This document shows, one piece after another, positions 18,045-25,908 of a stretch of 64,000 nucleotides of DNA. The notes below the pieces were generated by a model. That model was not told the origin of the DNA. It made no database searches and saw nothing but the letters and a program-made list of their open reading frames with translations. The DNA lies in the NCBI GenBank assembly GCA_002307215.1, contig DBTU01000037.1, forward strand, positions 163,944 through 227,943, written 5' to 3'. A program made the position numbers and the translations under genes. This DNA is from Lachnoclostridium sp. UBA1308. GTDB lineage: Bacteria > Bacillota > Clostridia > Lachnospirales > Lachnospiraceae. How positions within the stretch are numbered: position 1 is the first letter of the stretch; every line of letters starts with the position of its first letter.

Positions 18045-19424
18045 TCAATGAGTTATGGAGGTTTCTAGATATACCCCATCCATGATTAGCGCTTCCTTCA
18101 GCAACCGGTATGGCAGTTCGCGTGTCGTGCATTCTTTCCTTGCACAGATTGCCGCTGCAGTTCCTGCCGCCTGTCCCTGTCCCATGCAGCTCACGGTATT
18201 TCTTGTGGACATATGAGCGTCATGATCAGAGGTAATCATCATACCTGCCGCCAGTAAATTATCGATTCCCGATACTCGCAAAGCTCTATAAGGAATGCCA
18301 TAAGTACCCCCATTTAAAATCTGCATACGCGGCGCATAATCATGGAAACCATAGGACATGATGTCATCCTCAAAATGCTTTCCTTGTAGTATATCCTCGA
18401 TGGTTAGGTCATAATCGCAGGTAATACATCTTCCACGCCTGATACACAGAGAAGGACTGGTTCTGGTAATAAATGCATTTTCACATCCGGGAATAAATCT
18501 ACGAATCAATTCCATCGCTTTATACTGACGCTTTCTGAGCTCCAGTTCTGCCAATGCTGCTTCATCCCTGCTCGTTGGACTGACTGACATCTTGTAATTA
18601 AGCTTGATAAACATAAAATAATCATCATGGAGTGTAGTGACAACTGGAGCCATTCCAATCAAAGCCGCTTCCTTAAAGAAATCCGGTGAAGCCTTTGAAA
18701 GATTACCGTCAATTCGTACTATCTTTCCTTCTTTACCGCTTCGTGTTCCCTCACAATATTGTGTCAAAGAATCATTTTGGCTTAAAAACTCACAATACTT
18801 TTCAACACTTACTCCGCCCACACCTATACTGTTTGCAACCATATGATCATTGGGTTCTGTAAAAATTGCCCCAGCATGAGCGCAAAGATCTCCATATCCC
18901 GAACAATCTACAAAAGACCCGGCAAAAAACACTTCTCTTCCTGATCGGCTTTCCACCAGTGCGCCTTTTATCCGTGTTCCATCCATGACAACACCGGTCA
19001 ACATCGTATTGACAAATATATGAACTCCGGCTTCCTCCAGCATTTCAAAGGCTACAAGCTTATAGATTTCTGTATCTATTACCGTGCATACCGAATCATA
19101 ATCGTAACCTTTCAATACCTCCGCATGTCCTGTAGTACCTCCCTTTTGGGCCAGCCTTTCAATAATCTCCTGTGGAATACCCTTTACCACTTGACGTTTT
19201 TCAACACCTGGAAAAGCCTTCCACAAATTATAGTAGCTATGAAGGGCTGTGCCTCCCTCAACAACGATTCCACCCAGATAACCTTTTATTTCAATCAATG
19301 CTGTCTTAACTCCTTGACGTGCTGCTGCTAACGCTGCAACAACGCCGGCGGTTCCTCCTCCGACAACTACCACATCAAACTCTCGTATCGGTAATTTTTT
19401 AACCGGCTCTTCAAAGTATTGCAT
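18045..19424 (-). CDS. FAD-dependent oxidoreductase (FAD_oxidored family), flavoprotein 2
   Basis: 459 aa. The FAD motif VVVVGGGTAGVVAA has GGGTAG at 22-27. The C-terminal FAD segment reads LLAAGMMITSDHDAHMSTRNTVSCMGQGQAAGTAAAIC. It is clearly paralogous to the next gene upstream (flavoprotein 3), sharing length, motif order and the DAHMSTRNTVSCM block, so the pair arose by tandem duplication. A TTG at 19454 would overlap the previous gene, but the ATG at 19424 has AAGGAG 8 nt upstream and is chosen. Known members oxidise or reduce diverse small molecules. No Fe-S or heme motif indicates its electron partner. Confidence 0.86.
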   Translation of the reverse strand: MQYFEEPVKKLPIREFDVVVVGGGTAGVVAALAAARQGVKTALIEIKGYLGGIVVEGGTALHSYYNLWKAFPGVEKRQVVKGIPQEIIERLAQKGGTTGHAEVLKGYDYDSVCTVIDTEIYKLVAFEMLEEAGVHIFVNTMLTGVVMDGTRIKGALVESRSGREVFFAGSFVDCSGYGDLCAHAGAIFTEPNDHMVANSIGVGGVSVEKYCEFLSQNDSLTQYCEGTRSGKEGKIVRIDGNLSKASPDFFKEAALIGMAPVVTTLHDDYFMFIKLNYKMSVSPTSRDEAALAELELRKRQYKAMELIRRFIPGCENAFITRTSPSLCIRRGRCITCDYDLTIEDILQGKHFEDDIMSYGFHDYAPRMQILNGGTYGIPYRALRVSGIDNLLAAGMMITSDHDAHMSTRNTVSCMGQGQAAGTAAAICARKECTTRELPYRLLKEALIMDGVYLETSITH

Positions 19425-19450
19425 CGTAATTTCTCCTTTTCTATCCTTTA

Positions 19451-20827
19451 TCAATCACCCAGATAAACTCCGTCCTTTATAAGAGTATTTCGCAATATAT
19501 TAATATCTATATTCCTAGGTTTGCTATTACTCTTTGTACATAAAGCGGCGGCGGTGCCGACAGCCTGCCCCTGTGCCATACAAGATACCGTGTTACGTGT
19601 AGACATATGAGCATCCCAGGTGCTGGTTATCAATCTACCGGCCACCAAAAGTCCATCAATTTTTATTGGTAAAAAAGCTCGATACGGAATTCCATAATAT
19701 CCGGCATCCTTTATCATTATTCTTGGTGCGCAATCATGGAAACCATAAAGCATCACCTCATCATCAAAACGACAGCAGTTTACAATCTCGTCCAGCGACA
19801 TATCATGCTCGCATTCGACTACACGGGTATATCTGACGCCTATACTTGCCGGAGTCCAACTGACATAGGCCTTTTCAAATCCCGGAATGTGCTGCTTTAG
19901 CATCCTTGATAAAGTCATGGCCTGCTTACGCAGTTTCATCTCAGCTCTGGAAAGGGTTACTGTATCAGTCGCATCCACTGCTCTGAGCGAAGCGGAATTA
20001 ATATAGGAATAGTCCCCTTCATATCTGGATACCCCTAAAGGTCCCCACATGCCCTCTTTATCCATAAATTCAGCAAAGATAGGAAGTTTCTTCAGTTCGA
20101 ATCCCAGACGAATAATATCATCGGTTTTGCTACCCTTATCTGCATGTACAATCTGATTCACCATGTTATTTTCTTCCAGATATGCTATTAGTTGTGGCAT
20201 ATTAACGCCACACATACCAAAGGGCATTCCTGTGCTGGTGCTTTCATGCATTTTAATGCAATCTGCACCCGCACGGGCTGCAACATCCGCGTCTCCGGTT
20301 GTATCAATGACAACATTCGCTATAATCGCTTCACGGCCCGATTTACCCTCGATAATTACACCTTTTATTGTACTGCCCTCCATGATAGTGTCTACTACCA
20401 TTGTATGGAGTAGCACCTGTACACCAGCCTCCTCCATCATATCAAAGATTACCTCTTTAAAGATTTCCCAATCAATGATTGTGATAACGGAATCATAACT
20501 GCCACCCTTGTCCTGTTCCAAATGGCCCGGTGATCCACCGCCTGCTACCAGACGGTCTATTATCTCACTAGGCAATCCTCGCACAACCTGAATTTTCTCT
20601 GCGCCCGGGAATGCTTTATATAGATTGAAGAAGCTATGCAGCGGGCCCGCACCGTTCAGCATGGTACCTCCCAGAAAATTATATCGATCTACAAGAATCG
20701 TTTTTGCTCCATTTCGTGCGGCTGCAATTGCTGCTACTACGCCCGCTGTACCTCCACCTGCCACCAGAACATCACAATTATAGTTAATTGGAGTTTCCCT
20801 GACTTCTTTTATAAATTGAATATTCAT
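19451..20827 (-). CDS. FAD-dependent oxidoreductase (FAD_oxidored family), flavoprotein 3, first gene of the locus
   Basis: 458 aa. The FAD motif VLVAGGGTAGVVAA has GGGTAG at 24-29. A DTTGDADVAARAGADC segment follows, and the C-terminus carries LLVAGRLITSTWDAHMSTRNTVSCMAQGQAVGTAAALC. It is a paralogue of the adjacent flavoprotein 2. GTG at 20863 extends the frame, but the ATG at 20827 has GAGG 5 nt upstream and matches the start of flavoprotein 2. As first gene of the minus-strand run it is read from the consensus promoter at 20933-20961, which is flanked by IclR-type operators. Confidence 0.86.
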   Translation of the reverse strand: MNIQFIKEVRETPINYNCDVLVAGGGTAGVVAAIAAARNGAKTILVDRYNFLGGTMLNGAGPLHSFFNLYKAFPGAEKIQVVRGLPSEIIDRLVAGGGSPGHLEQDKGGSYDSVITIIDWEIFKEVIFDMMEEAGVQVLLHTMVVDTIMEGSTIKGVIIEGKSGREAIIANVVIDTTGDADVAARAGADCIKMHESTSTGMPFGMCGVNMPQLIAYLEENNMVNQIVHADKGSKTDDIIRLGFELKKLPIFAEFMDKEGMWGPLGVSRYEGDYSYINSASLRAVDATDTVTLSRAEMKLRKQAMTLSRMLKQHIPGFEKAYVSWTPASIGVRYTRVVECEHDMSLDEIVNCCRFDDEVMLYGFHDCAPRIMIKDAGYYGIPYRAFLPIKIDGLLVAGRLITSTWDAHMSTRNTVSCMAQGQAVGTAAALCTKSNSKPRNIDINILRNTLIKDGVYLGD

Positions 20828-20901
20828 TTGATCCTCATTCTCTGTCAATTTATATTTCACCACCTTTCATATATTATAGTTAATTAAACGCAAAATCAAT
20901 C

Positions 20902-20977
20902 ATTTCACTAGGTGAAATGTAATTCCACTTATATTATAACATTCTGATTTTCTTCTGTCAATTCCACTGGATGAAAT
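20902..20977 (-). promoter_or_regulatory. consensus promoter with two IclR-type operators, between the radical-enzyme operon and iclR
   Basis: On the minus strand TTGACA (20961-20956), a 17-nt spacer and TATAAT (20938-20933) form a perfect sigma-A promoter. Operator 1, ATTTCAC-TAG-GTGAAAT at 20902-20918, is a perfect palindrome lying just downstream of the expected start site (about 20926). Operator 2, ATTCCACTGGATGAAAT at 20961-20977, matches 14 of 17 positions and abuts the -35. Binding at both would block transcription of flavoprotein 3 onward. For the divergent iclR gene, TTGAAA (20995), 17 nt and TAAACT (21018) is a plausible promoter. Confidence 0.85.
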
Positions 20978-21060
20978 GATTTTCTATAATTTTATTGAAA
21001 ACCGAGACATAATCTGCTAAACTTTTTACATATATAAATACAGACAAGGAGAATGCTGAA

Positions 21061-21834
21061 TTGAATGAAAAACAAAGTAAAAAAAATCAATCAGTTGAGA
21101 AGGTTTTTCAAATCATTGAGATAATGGCCGAGAATAAAGGCTCGATGCGTTTGCTGGATGTATCGCAAAAGCTGCAGCTTCCCGCAAGTACTGTTTTAAG
21201 ATTCCTAAATACACTTCTGACCTTTGGTTATGTATATCAGGATGAAGAAACTCTGAAGTATTCACTAACCATGAAATTTTGCCATATAGGTGAGCTTGTC
21301 CGATCAAAAATCAGTATTCTTGACATAGCAAAGCCGTTCCTTGTCACCTTATCCGAAAAATGTCATGAATCAACTTGTTTGGCAATTGAAAATGATATGA
21401 CTGTGTTATATATTGATGCTGTCGATGGGCCCGATAAAATGTTAAAGACGTTACAACGTATCGGCAAGTGTGCTCCCATGCACAGTACCGGAGTCGGAAA
21501 ACTAATGCTCCTAGGTTATGACGACACCAAAATCAATAAATACATTACGGATAAAGGATTGTCCTCCTTAACACAAAATACGATTACAACTAAGGAACTG
21601 TTGCTTAAGGAGCTTGCAAGTATAAGAACCTTAGGTTATGCACTAGACAATGAGGAATGCGAAATCGGGGCAAGATGCTTAGCAGCACCCATTAAAGATT
21701 ATACCGGCAATACGACAGCGTGTATCAGCGTTTCGGGACCGGTAAGCAGAATGTCAATGGATAAAATTAATTCTATTAAGGATTATGTGAAAGAAGCTGC
21801 TGAAATTATATCAATCAGAATGGGCCGTATTTAA
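21061..21834 (+). CDS. IclR family transcriptional regulator
   Basis: 257 aa. An N-terminal winged helix (about 10-75, including LLDVSQKLQLPASTVLRFLNTLLTFGYV) is followed by an IclR effector-binding GAF-like domain (SILDIAKPFLVTLSE, ALDNEECEIGARCLAAPI). It starts with TTG, 9 nt after AAGGAG; an ATG 4 nt later is out of frame. It is divergent from the flavoprotein/glycyl radical enzyme run, with two matching 17-bp operator sequences in between. It is therefore the likely local repressor, and possibly autoregulated. The effector is unknown but is probably the pathway substrate. Its stop overlaps the stop of the convergent DMT gene by 4 bp. Confidence 0.92.
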   Translation: MNEKQSKKNQSVEKVFQIIEIMAENKGSMRLLDVSQKLQLPASTVLRFLNTLLTFGYVYQDEETLKYSLTMKFCHIGELVRSKISILDIAKPFLVTLSEKCHESTCLAIENDMTVLYIDAVDGPDKMLKTLQRIGKCAPMHSTGVGKLMLLGYDDTKINKYITDKGLSSLTQNTITTKELLLKELASIRTLGYALDNEECEIGARCLAAPIKDYTGNTTACISVSGPVSRMSMDKINSIKDYVKEAAEIISIRMGRI

Positions 21835-22925
21835 GATATGCCCTTATGTGTATGGCTGTGATGGACATCCGGTGTATGGTTATGAATGTGCTCCATTTTC
21901 TCGTGAGTATGTTCATGACAGTGCTCACCGATAACCTCCGGAATATGAACATGGTTATGGTGACTGTCACTATGGTTATGTTTATGATCATGTGTAACCA
22001 GTAAATGCAAATGTTTGTGGTTATGATATTCTGATACCGCAAAATATGTTCCGACAAGCATTATAAGCAGAGCAGCTACAAAGTAAATCGTAATTTCTTC
22101 CCGAAAAACAATCCACGATATAGCAACACCCAGAAATGGTGCGACTGCATAAAAGGCACTTGTTCTGACCGCTCCCAATTCCCTCTGTGCATATATGTAG
22201 AAGCTGATACTTAAACCATATGCCACAAACCCCAAGAGCATAGCCATACCTATATATATCAGATTCCTACTGTACTGTTTATAAATTATGGATATCAGGA
22301 GGGATCCTATTCCTGAACCCAGACCTTTTATCATCACAATCTGAAAAGGATTTTTGATTGAGAGCATACGGGTACAGTTATTCTCAAAGCCCCAGCAGAT
22401 ACAGCCCAACAGAACAAATACAGAGCCTATTGTGAACGAAAAGACAGAAAAATCCTTAACAGTAAGTATGATACTGGATAAAGTAATAAGTACAATTGCA
22501 AACCACATCCGTTTTCCGATCGCTTCATTGAAAATACACAGAGCTATAACAGAGGTAGATACAATTTCAAAATTATTTAATAAGGAAGCATTTGCTGCAG
22601 AGGTATAGGTCAATCCGAACATGAGCAGAATCGGTGCAGCCATATCCAGAACAATCATCCAAATTACGGCCGGAAGTTCTTTCGTCGTTATTTTTGCTTC
22701 CTTCTGCTGTTCATTACGCATACGTTTCAGTCTATCCACTATAAACATCCCTGTACCTGCTCCCAGATATAAAAGTGCAGCCAGTAATACAGGCGGAAGC
22801 TTTTCGAGAAGAAGCTTCGAAGCCGGAGAACTTATGCTATACAAGAGCGCTGCAATCAGAGCCATCATTACAGCATTCATTTTCCCGTTATATTGTTTAC
22901 CACTAAATTGATTCTGAGTTCTCAT
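21831..22925 (-). CDS. EamA/DMT family transporter with a histidine-rich C-terminal tail
   Basis: 364 aa. Ten predicted transmembrane helices in two EamA repeats (about 20-300) are followed by a hydrophilic tail (about 300-364) with roughly 23 histidines in 66 residues, in HxH and HH patterns plus one Cys. DMT proteins export or import metabolites. A His-rich tail of this kind is typical of metal-binding segments of zinc, nickel or cobalt transport proteins, so a metal role is possible. That is inference. AGAGG precedes the ATG by 5 nt. It converges on iclR with overlapping stops and no terminator between them. Confidence 0.85.
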   Translation of the reverse strand: MRTQNQFSGKQYNGKMNAVMMALIAALLYSISSPASKLLLEKLPPVLLAALLYLGAGTGMFIVDRLKRMRNEQQKEAKITTKELPAVIWMIVLDMAAPILLMFGLTYTSAANASLLNNFEIVSTSVIALCIFNEAIGKRMWFAIVLITLSSIILTVKDFSVFSFTIGSVFVLLGCICWGFENNCTRMLSIKNPFQIVMIKGLGSGIGSLLISIIYKQYSRNLIYIGMAMLLGFVAYGLSISFYIYAQRELGAVRTSAFYAVAPFLGVAISWIVFREEITIYFVAALLIMLVGTYFAVSEYHNHKHLHLLVTHDHKHNHSDSHHNHVHIPEVIGEHCHEHTHEKMEHIHNHTPDVHHSHTHKGIS

Positions 22926-23152
22926 ACATACCTCTAATTATCTGTAATTTTGATTTTCAAAAGCGTGTAAATACTCTCTTTACCCTTCATCATAGAACTA
23001 ACAAGCGATAATATCAATAGTTGAGCTGTAATTGCCAAGCAGAACTTTAATAATAATTAAAATTTATGCATTTCCTATTGTACAACCATCATATATTACT
23101 ATGGATAAGCCATCATTATGAAACCCCTACATCATAGAACACACTAAAAAAC

Positions 23153-23200
23153 ATAGCCGCCTTGGCTATAAACACAATATTAAAATATGCCGCCTTCGGC
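23153..23200. repeat. two small GCC-GGC hairpins in the SIMPL gene leader
   Basis: ATAGCC-GCCTT-GGCTAT (23153-23169) is a perfect short hairpin. A similar GCCG-CCTT-CGGC follows at 23189-23200. They lie in the 383-bp gap (22926-23308) between the DMT gene and the SIMPL gene, which otherwise shows no gene. The similar CGCCTT loops suggest a local duplication. The function is unknown. Confidence 0.4.
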
Positions 23201-23308
23201 TGCTCTCAAATCAGGGATGTAAAATTGTTCTACGGAATTGCATCCATAACAATTGTGATATTATTCAACATAAAACTATGTACGGTTAACTTAAGGAGGA
23301 GCAAGTTT

Positions 23309-23947
23309 ATGGTAAATAATAAAGACGATCAACATTTGTCAAGTAAGAGAATGGTATTTAACGGAAAGGGACAGGTGACAGTAAACCCTGATATTGCAAT
23401 TATCAGGCTTGGTATTCAGACAAACGGGGAAAGTGTAACAGCTGCACAGACGGAAAATGCAAAGATCAGCCAACAGATTCTTGATTCGCTTAAGAAGCTT
23501 GGAAATATAGAGATTAAGACATATCAGTATCAAATTGATAATCTCTTTGACTATCAAAACGGAACTCGTATTGACCGAGGATATTCCGTCCGTAATGTCT
23601 ATGAAATCAGAACCGGTAATATCGGTCAAGTAGGACTCATCATCGATACCTCTGTCTACAATGGTGCAAATCTCGTTGAAAACGTAAGCTTTGATGTAGC
23701 TGCTCCTGAAAAGTATTATCAGCAGGCACTTACCCTCGCTGTGACGAATGCCTATAACAAAGCAAAAACCGTCTCCTCCGGCTTAAGAATCATGTTTGAT
23801 CCGGTTCCTGTACTCATTACAGAAAACAGTACACAGCCTGTACCATATTCACCGATGTTTGCAGCCAGGGAAGGTGGATTTACTACTCCCATTGAATCCG
23901 GAACCAAACAAATAGAAGCCGCTGTTACTGTTGAATTTACATATTAG
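23309..23947 (+). CDS. SIMPL domain (DUF541) protein
   Basis: 212 aa, covering the whole length of the SIMPL/DUF541 family: FNGKGQVTVNPDIAIIRLGIQTNG at the N-terminus, YQIDNLFDYQNG and RGYSVRNVYEIRT in the middle, and the closing EAAVTVEFTY strand. Homologues are mostly periplasmic or surface proteins of unclear function. No signal peptide is evident from the chosen ATG. The frame is open 49 codons further upstream, but that part is noncoding leader. AAGGAGGA stands 8 nt before the ATG at 23309. Confidence 0.88.
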   Translation: MVNNKDDQHLSSKRMVFNGKGQVTVNPDIAIIRLGIQTNGESVTAAQTENAKISQQILDSLKKLGNIEIKTYQYQIDNLFDYQNGTRIDRGYSVRNVYEIRTGNIGQVGLIIDTSVYNGANLVENVSFDVAAPEKYYQQALTLAVTNAYNKAKTVSSGLRIMFDPVPVLITENSTQPVPYSPMFAAREGGFTTPIESGTKQIEAAVTVEFTY

Positions 23948-24035
23948 TATTAGCGCCGAAGTCACTGAAAAGTCCATTTTTCAGGTAGCTAAATGAATAA
24001 AGTTGTATAATTGAGGTGTCAAATCGTATACCAAG

Positions 24036-24058
24036 AAGGAGGGTAAATCACCCTCCTT
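24036..24058. terminator. strong hairpin downstream of the SIMPL gene
   Basis: AAGGAGGG-TAAATCA-CCCTCCTT is a perfect 8-bp stem between the SIMPL gene (+) and the convergent lytic transglycosylase gene (-). No T run follows on either strand, so terminator function is likely but unproven. The rest of 23948-24235 shows no gene. Confidence 0.55.
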
Positions 24059-24235
24059 CCACTATGTGTTATACAAAATATTCTTCTCTGGAAATTCTAT
24101 CTTCTCTAAATTATTGTTTTCTCCGGAAGTATATTCATCTTATAAAGTTTGTCTTCTCAGAAAGTTAATCTTCTCTAAGTCTCTTACCTTAAGCCAGCTT
24201 GTCCATAGCCTGATTCGATTGCCACTTTGTCGCTG

Positions 24236-25042
24236 TCAATTATTCATGTCTTTCATTAGATTTAACACAGTTGCATTATAGTTAATATCCTGCATGTTAT
24301 AATTCATATTATTCTCATTTGTATCTTCCTCATCCTTATCCTTCATAAACAGATCGAGGAACTTCATGTAATCATCATAGTTGAACAAAGTGTCCAAATC
24401 AGTTGCCGGATCTCCGGAATTACTTCCATTCAATAAATAAGCATAATTGCTTGATGTCTGTGTCGGTACGGCTACTGACGCGACGTGAAGATAGCTTTTA
24501 CCGGAAGTACTTTCTGCTACCGCGCTGTCTGATGAATTACCGGTGGTATCTACACCGCTCTTTTTCAAAAAGCCAATAATCTTTTTCACATAATTTTGCG
24601 TTTCTTCAAAGGGTGGAATCCCACCGTATTTTGCCACATTACCACTGCCTGCATTATATGCAGCTAATGTAAGACTTGTATTGCCACCATATTTCTTAAG
24701 TAGACCTGCAATGTATTTAGCTCCGCCCATTATATTTTGCTCCGGATCAAAAGAATCCGTTACGCCAAGGCCCTTTGCCGTGGAAGGCATCAACTGCATG
24801 ATACCCTGAGCACCGCACCTGGAAACAGCATCCGGATCAAAATTCGATTCAGCTTTACCGACAGCCTTTAAAAGTTCAACCGGTACATTATATTTATCCG
24901 CTGCTTTATCAAAAAAAGCATCAAGACTTTGTGTTTCACCCAGATACGAGGAAAAATCAGTATTGTCAGAGTTTGACCTTGTAGCATTCGTGCTATATGA
25001 GTTTGCAGTATCAACATTTGATATTCCGATTATTTTAGCCAT
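24236..25042 (-). CDS. lytic transglycosylase (SLT domain) protein
   Basis: 268 aa. A Ser/Asn-rich N-terminal region without a clear signal peptide is followed by an SLT/goose-lysozyme-like domain (about 40-160). That domain has catalytic Glu65 in VGKAESNFDP, then GAQGIMQLMPSTAKGLGV and LTLAAYNAGSGNVAKYGG. It cleaves the peptidoglycan glycan strand to 1,6-anhydro products. The C-terminal 100 residues are Ser- and Asp-rich and unrecognised. Export without a signal peptide would need another route, for example a flagellar-type one, but no flagellar genes are visible here. The ATG at 25042 has AAGGAG 5 nt upstream; an upstream in-frame codon at 25075 does not. Confidence 0.88.
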   Translation of the reverse strand: MAKIIGISNVDTANSYSTNATRSNSDNTDFSSYLGETQSLDAFFDKAADKYNVPVELLKAVGKAESNFDPDAVSRCGAQGIMQLMPSTAKGLGVTDSFDPEQNIMGGAKYIAGLLKKYGGNTSLTLAAYNAGSGNVAKYGGIPPFEETQNYVKKIIGFLKKSGVDTTGNSSDSAVAESTSGKSYLHVASVAVPTQTSSNYAYLLNGSNSGDPATDLDTLFNYDDYMKFLDLFMKDKDEEDTNENNMNYNMQDINYNATVLNLMKDMNN

Positions 25043-25190
25043 AACATCTCCTTCACGATATGAACATGAATCCATACAAAATTCCTAATATAATATTACG
25101 CCATTTTTATATATTTTTCAACATAAACAGATATCATTTTATTTTCATTTGACCTCATATTGTAGTTTGTGGATCTCTTTCAAGTGTAAC

Positions 25191-25233
25191 AATAATACCA
25201 AATTTAAAAACAGTAATAATACCAAATTTAAAA
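25191..25233 (+). repeat. 19-bp direct repeat upstream of yqeY
   Basis: AATAATACCAAATTTAAAA occurs at 25191-25209 and again at 25215-25233, five bases apart. It lies in the AT-rich gap 25076-25345, in which nothing else is recognised. It may be an operator pair or simple duplication. Confidence 0.6.
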
Positions 25234-25345
25234 TGTGTATAGAAAATAGCAGGTAAGTGTAGTATTATGGATACAAACCATCTGAACTCGGTGCCAGACA
25301 GCTCAAATTTTAGATAAAATCATTTATTATATGGAGGTATGAATT

Positions 25346-25783
25346 ATGCAGATGGACCAATTACAAAAAGACATGATTGCAGCAATGAAAGCAAGGGATA
25401 AGATTCGTAAAGAGGCCATATCTTCCTTAGTTTCAGCAGTGAAAAAGATCGCAATTGATGAGGGCTGCCGTGATGATATTCCTGAGGAAGTTGTGGATCG
25501 TGCTATCTTAAAAGAAATGAAATTGGTGAAGGAGCAGCTTGATAGCTGTCCTGACGAAAGAGTAGAATTAAAATCGGGCTATCAAGTTACTTATGACATT
25601 ATTAAGGAATATGCTCCCGTAATGATGTCGGAGGATGAGATTAAATCCTTTATCCAAAGCAATTTTGCAGCTGATGTTGCTACAAAGAATAAGGGAATGA
25701 TTATGAAGAATATAATGGCAGAGCTAAAAGGGAAAGCTGACGGAAAGCTGATTAATAAGGTTGTCGGTGATTTGTGTAATTAA
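25346..25783 (+). CDS. yqeY: GatB/YqeY domain protein
   Basis: 145 aa, full length for YqeY. MQMDQLQKDMIAAMKARDKIRKEAISSLVSAVKKIAID at the N-terminus and the C-terminal ADVATKNKGMIMKNIMAELKGKADGKLINKVV match the helical GatB/YqeY domain also found at the end of GatB. In amidotransferases this domain contacts tRNA; the free-standing protein's role is unsettled. GGAGG precedes the ATG by 8 nt. It is a single-gene unit with a terminator at 25805. The GatCAB operon itself is 15 kb away. Confidence 0.9.
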   Translation: MQMDQLQKDMIAAMKARDKIRKEAISSLVSAVKKIAIDEGCRDDIPEEVVDRAILKEMKLVKEQLDSCPDERVELKSGYQVTYDIIKEYAPVMMSEDEIKSFIQSNFAADVATKNKGMIMKNIMAELKGKADGKLINKVVGDLCN

Positions 25784-25804
25784 TATAGCTTGAATCAATA
25801 GAGT

Positions 25805-25832
25805 GTATCCTCAAGTTTGCTTTTGAGGGTAC
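25805..25832 (+). terminator. terminator after yqeY
   Basis: GTATCCTCAA pairs with TTGAGGGTAC (one T-G pair) around a GTTTGCTT loop. A pyrimidine-rich CCTCTTTCTA follows. It lies 22 bp after the yqeY stop. Confidence 0.6.
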
Positions 25833-25908
25833 CCTCTTTCTATATTTATGTTATTTCAGTGGGAAATTTTTTATTCGTATATCAACTTACTCTTCCACTG
25901 TACAACAG

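Noticed and set aside
23162..23308. Upstream extension of the SIMPL protein
   Set aside because: It contains two noncoding hairpins, and the AAGGAGGA at the 23309 start is decisive.
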